Below, piece by piece: positions 5,306-7,603 of a stretch of 7,603 nt of DNA (position 1 is the first letter of the stretch; the number at the start of each line of letters is the position of its first letter). The translations under genes were made by a program, and so were the position numbers. This DNA comes from Gemmatimonadota bacterium (GTDB taxonomy: Bacteria; Gemmatimonadota; Gemmatimonadetes; Longimicrobiales; Gaopeijiaceae). The stretch lies in NCBI GenBank assembly GCA_015492755.1, contig WGEM01000140.1, forward strand, positions 1 to 7,603, given 5' to 3'. The notes below the pieces were generated by a model. The model was not told the origin of the DNA, made no database searches, and saw only the letters and a program-made list of their open reading frames with translations.

Positions 5306-7498
5306 ATGTTGACGGGTATGAGGAAGATCGGGCGCACGGGAGCTGTGCTTGGTGCGGCGCTCACGGCGCTGGCGGTGACGTGGACACCCCTCCGGGCTCA
5401 AGCGTCCGCGGACACCACCGGATCGGTTACCGACACCCTCGTCTTTCGTGGTGACCCCATCGTGGTGACCGCCACGCGGGGACCCAGGGAGGTATCGCTC
5501 ACGCCGCGACCGGTGTCGGTGGTGCAGAGGCGCGATCTCCTGGAGAAGATGCCCAACACGGTGAGCGACCTCTTCCGGACGCTTCCCGGCCTCGACGTGG
5601 CGGGTGTGGGCGTGAACCAGGGCCGCCCCCAGATCCGGGGCCAGAAGGGTCAGCGCATCCTGCTGTTGGCCGACGGGTTGCGCCTGAACAACTCCCGGCG
5701 CCAGCAGGACTTCGGTGAACTCCCGGCGCTGGTGGACGTGCACGCCGTGGAGCAGGTGGAGATCGTGCGGGGGCCCGCGTCGGTGCTCTACGGCTCCGAC
5801 GCCATCGGCGGGGTGGTGAACATCATCACCCGGGTGCCCCGCGTGCAGGGTCTCCACGGCGAAGCGTCGCTCCGTTACGGCGACGTGGAGAATCAGCGGA
5901 CCGGGGCGTTCCAGGTCTACGGGCGGTTCGGCGACGTGTCGCTGCGGGCGGGCGGGACCGTCCGCCGGGCGGACGCCTACGAGGCGCCGGCGGGTACCTT
6001 CGGCAACATCCGCCTGGACCGTGACGCGGTGGTGGAGGGGACCGGGACCCGCGACCGCAACCTGAACGTCCGTCTGGGATACGACTTCGGGCCCCGGCAC
6101 CACACCTTCGCGCAGGTGGACCGTTACGACGCCGAGAAGTCCGGCTTCGGCAGCGTGGACCCGGCGCTCTACGACCCCGACGGCGTGCCCATCCACATCA
6201 CCTACCCGTTCCAGGACTTCACGCGGGTCACGGCGGGGTACCGCGGCGAGGAGCTGGGCGCCGCGCTGGCGGACCGTCTGGAGATTCTGGCGTACGGGCA
6301 GGACAACGAGCGGCAGCTCAACTTCGGCGTCGGACCCTTCCCGGCGGGCCCCGGCGCCATCGAGATCAACAACCTGAACGAGACGGACATCCGCTCCTAC
6401 GGCCTCCGGGCGGAGGCCCGGAAGCTGGCGGCACCGGGGCTCCTCCTCACCTACGGGCTGGACGTGTGGCGCGACCACGCGCTGGGGACCGACATCGGCA
6501 CCACCAGCATGGTGGGCTTCGGCCCGGTGCCCATCGAGCGCGTGGACAGCACGCCGCAGCTTCCGGAGGCCACCTACCTGAGCGCGGGACTCTTCGCGCA
6601 GGGTGAGATCGAGGCCACCGACCGGCTCAGCCTGGTGGCGGGCGCCCGCTGGCAGCACGTCCAGGCGGAGACCTTCGAGACACCGGGGCTCGACCAGGAG
6701 CCGGTGTCCATCACCGACGCCACCGCCGTGGCGGCCCTCAACGCCCTCTTCCGCGTCACCGACGAGGTCTCGCTGGTGGTGTCGGTGGGGCGGGGCTTCC
6801 GCTCCCCCAACCTCATCGAGCGGTTCTTCGACGGGCCCACACCGGAGGGGAGCGGCTATCAGGTGCGCAACCCCGACCTGGGGCCGGAGAAGAGCTTCAA
6901 CGTGGACGTGGGCGTGCGGGTGCGCGGGGAGCGACTGGTGCTCGAGGCCTTCGCCTTCCGGAACAAGATCACCGACGGCATCCGGATCGAGGCGCTGGAC
7001 TACGAGGTGGAGGGATTCCAGGCCCACCGCAACGTCAACGTGGACCAACTCCTCTTCCGGGGCGTGGAGCTCAACGGCGACCTCGCGCTGGGCGGGGGCT
7101 TCTCCCTGCGGAGCACCTTCACGTGGATGGACACCGAGAACCTGCTGGACGTGGAGAATCCGGTGGGCGAGGCGTACGCCACGAAGCTCACCGGGACGCT
7201 GCGCTACGACGCGCCCGGTGGTCGTTTCTGGGCGGAAGGAGAGGTGCGCCACAACGGGGAGCAGAAGGAGGTGGACTTCGGCGAGGCGAATCCCGTCGGC
7301 CCGGTGGCCCCGGCCTTCACGGTGGCCCATCTCCGTGGAGGAATCCGGGTCTGGCGCTCCGAATCGGGCATGACGCACCGGCTCCTCTTCGCGGTGACCA
7401 ACCTCACCAACGAGCTCTACGCCGAGTTTTCCAACGTGGGCTTCTTCCGTCCGGAGCCGAAGCGGAACCTCACGCTGGCCTGGAACGTGTCGTTCTGA
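5306..7498 (+). CDS. TonB-dependent outer-membrane receptor
   Basis: A 730-residue outer-membrane ligand-gated channel for TonB/ExbB/ExbD-driven uptake of a scarce ligand such as a ferric siderophore, haem or corrinoid. It begins with a signal peptide (basic MRKIGR at 5-10, hydrophobic core to about 27, probable cleavage after Ala-Gln-Ala at 31-33). A TonB box, DPIVVTATR, lies at 50-58. The plug domain (about 65-178) shows VSDLFRTLPGLDV, RPQIRGQKGQRILLLADGLR and VEIVRGPASVLYGSDAIGG followed by VVNIITR, the most diagnostic stretch of the family. The rest is a 22-strand beta-barrel pattern with a late FRSPNLIERFF (498-508) and RNPDLGPEKS (521-530), matching the FRAP/NPNL region shared by haem and BtuB-like receptors, and it ends in a strand with C-terminal Phe730, the outer-membrane insertion signal. 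The length is typical. No His lies between FRSP and NPDL, which argues against a classical haem receptor. It is alone between two hairpins, so probably monocistronic. Substrate unassigned. Confidence 0.95.
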   Translation: MLTGMRKIGRTGAVLGAALTALAVTWTPLRAQASADTTGSVTDTLVFRGDPIVVTATRGPREVSLTPRPVSVVQRRDLLEKMPNTVSDLFRTLPGLDVAGVGVNQGRPQIRGQKGQRILLLADGLRLNNSRRQQDFGELPALVDVHAVEQVEIVRGPASVLYGSDAIGGVVNIITRVPRVQGLHGEASLRYGDVENQRTGAFQVYGRFGDVSLRAGGTVRRADAYEAPAGTFGNIRLDRDAVVEGTGTRDRNLNVRLGYDFGPRHHTFAQVDRYDAEKSGFGSVDPALYDPDGVPIHITYPFQDFTRVTAGYRGEELGAALADRLEILAYGQDNERQLNFGVGPFPAGPGAIEINNLNETDIRSYGLRAEARKLAAPGLLLTYGLDVWRDHALGTDIGTTSMVGFGPVPIERVDSTPQLPEATYLSAGLFAQGEIEATDRLSLVAGARWQHVQAETFETPGLDQEPVSITDATAVAALNALFRVTDEVSLVVSVGRGFRSPNLIERFFDGPTPEGSGYQVRNPDLGPEKSFNVDVGVRVRGERLVLEAFAFRNKITDGIRIEALDYEVEGFQAHRNVNVDQLLFRGVELNGDLALGGGFSLRSTFTWMDTENLLDVENPVGEAYATKLTGTLRYDAPGGRFWAEGEVRHNGEQKEVDFGEANPVGPVAPAFTVAHLRGGIRVWRSESGMTHRLLFAVTNLTNELYAEFSNVGFFRPEPKRNLTLAWNVSF

Positions 7499-7508
7499 GG
7501 CCCCGGGG

Positions 7509-7537
7509 CGGGCCGGCGTCGTCGGGTCGCCGGCCCG
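7509..7537 (+). terminator. Strong hairpin downstream of the receptor gene
   Basis: Perfect 10-bp, all-GC arms CGGGCCGGCG (7509-7518) and CGCCGGCCCG (7528-7537) enclose a 9-base loop, starting ten bases after the receptor stop codon. Only TT follows, so it lacks a classical U-tract, yet position and stem strength make it the probable end of the receptor transcript. Confidence 0.7.
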
Positions 7538-7576
7538 TTCCGCCTCTCCCGATCCTGCTCACCGGAGTCTTCACCC

Positions 7577-7603
7577 ATGCCCGGCTTTGTGCACTACATC
7601 CCC
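7577..7603 (+). CDS. Probable start of a further gene, cut by the right edge
   Basis: ATG at 7577 opens a frame, MPGFVHYIP, that is unbroken to the last base. GGAG (7564-7567) lies nine bases upstream, an acceptable ribosome-binding site, and the preceding receptor gene is closed by a hairpin. Nine residues do not allow any functional call, and it is possible that the true start is elsewhere. Confidence 0.45.

Noticed and set aside
5255..7378. Minus-strand ORF of 707 codons opposite the receptor gene
   Set aside because: It mirrors a well-supported receptor, shows no family motif, is rich in Arg, His, Val and Glu as expected of the antisense of GC3-biased codons, and has no supporting ribosome-binding site.
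7501..7508. CCCCGGGG palindrome just after the receptor stop
   Set aside because: An 8-base GC palindrome is expected by chance in such GC-rich sequence; the adjacent 10-bp hairpin is the meaningful structure.

Overview
This is a GC-rich, gene-dense bacterial window. Codon third positions are strongly biased to G or C, which produces long antisense and out-of-frame shadow ORFs. A TonB-dependent outer-membrane receptor with a signal peptide and a C-terminal Phe indicates a Gram-negative (diderm) host. Overall style suggests a group such as Gemmatimonadota, but that is an impression, not something a marker gene here proves.

Layout. On the minus strand, reading leftwards from 2551, lies a two-gene unit: a fold-type I PLP-dependent aminotransferase (1229-2551), then, 57 bases downstream, a transketolase-like thiamine-diphosphate enzyme (1-1171) cut off by the left edge after 390 residues. 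The latter is easily missed because its stop codon is outside the window. A 173-base divergent spacer (2552-2724) separates this pair from a rightward two-component system. That system is a 591-residue membrane histidine kinase with about seven N-terminal membrane segments, a GAF-like region and a HisKA_3/HATPase_c core (2725-4500). It overlaps by 8 bases a NarL/FixJ-type response regulator starting at GTG (4493-5155). A GC-rich hairpin that includes the regulator's stop codon closes this unit. After a 150-base spacer with a near-perfect inverted repeat and a consensus Shine-Dalgarno comes a TonB-dependent receptor (5306-7498), followed by a 10-bp-stem hairpin. A new reading frame probably begins at 7577 and runs off the right edge.

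How the genes may work together. The kinase and regulator form a complete phosphorelay pair by overlap and domain content. Its targets are unknown; the receptor immediately downstream and the divergent metabolic pair are the obvious candidates. The aminotransferase and ThDP enzyme are probably co-transcribed and may act on linked 2-oxo/2-amino acid or ketose substrates, but no pathway can be named from the sequence. Nothing in the window looks like a mobile element, CRISPR array, tRNA or rRNA. The most unusual item is the altered metal/ThDP-binding motif in the transketolase-like enzyme.
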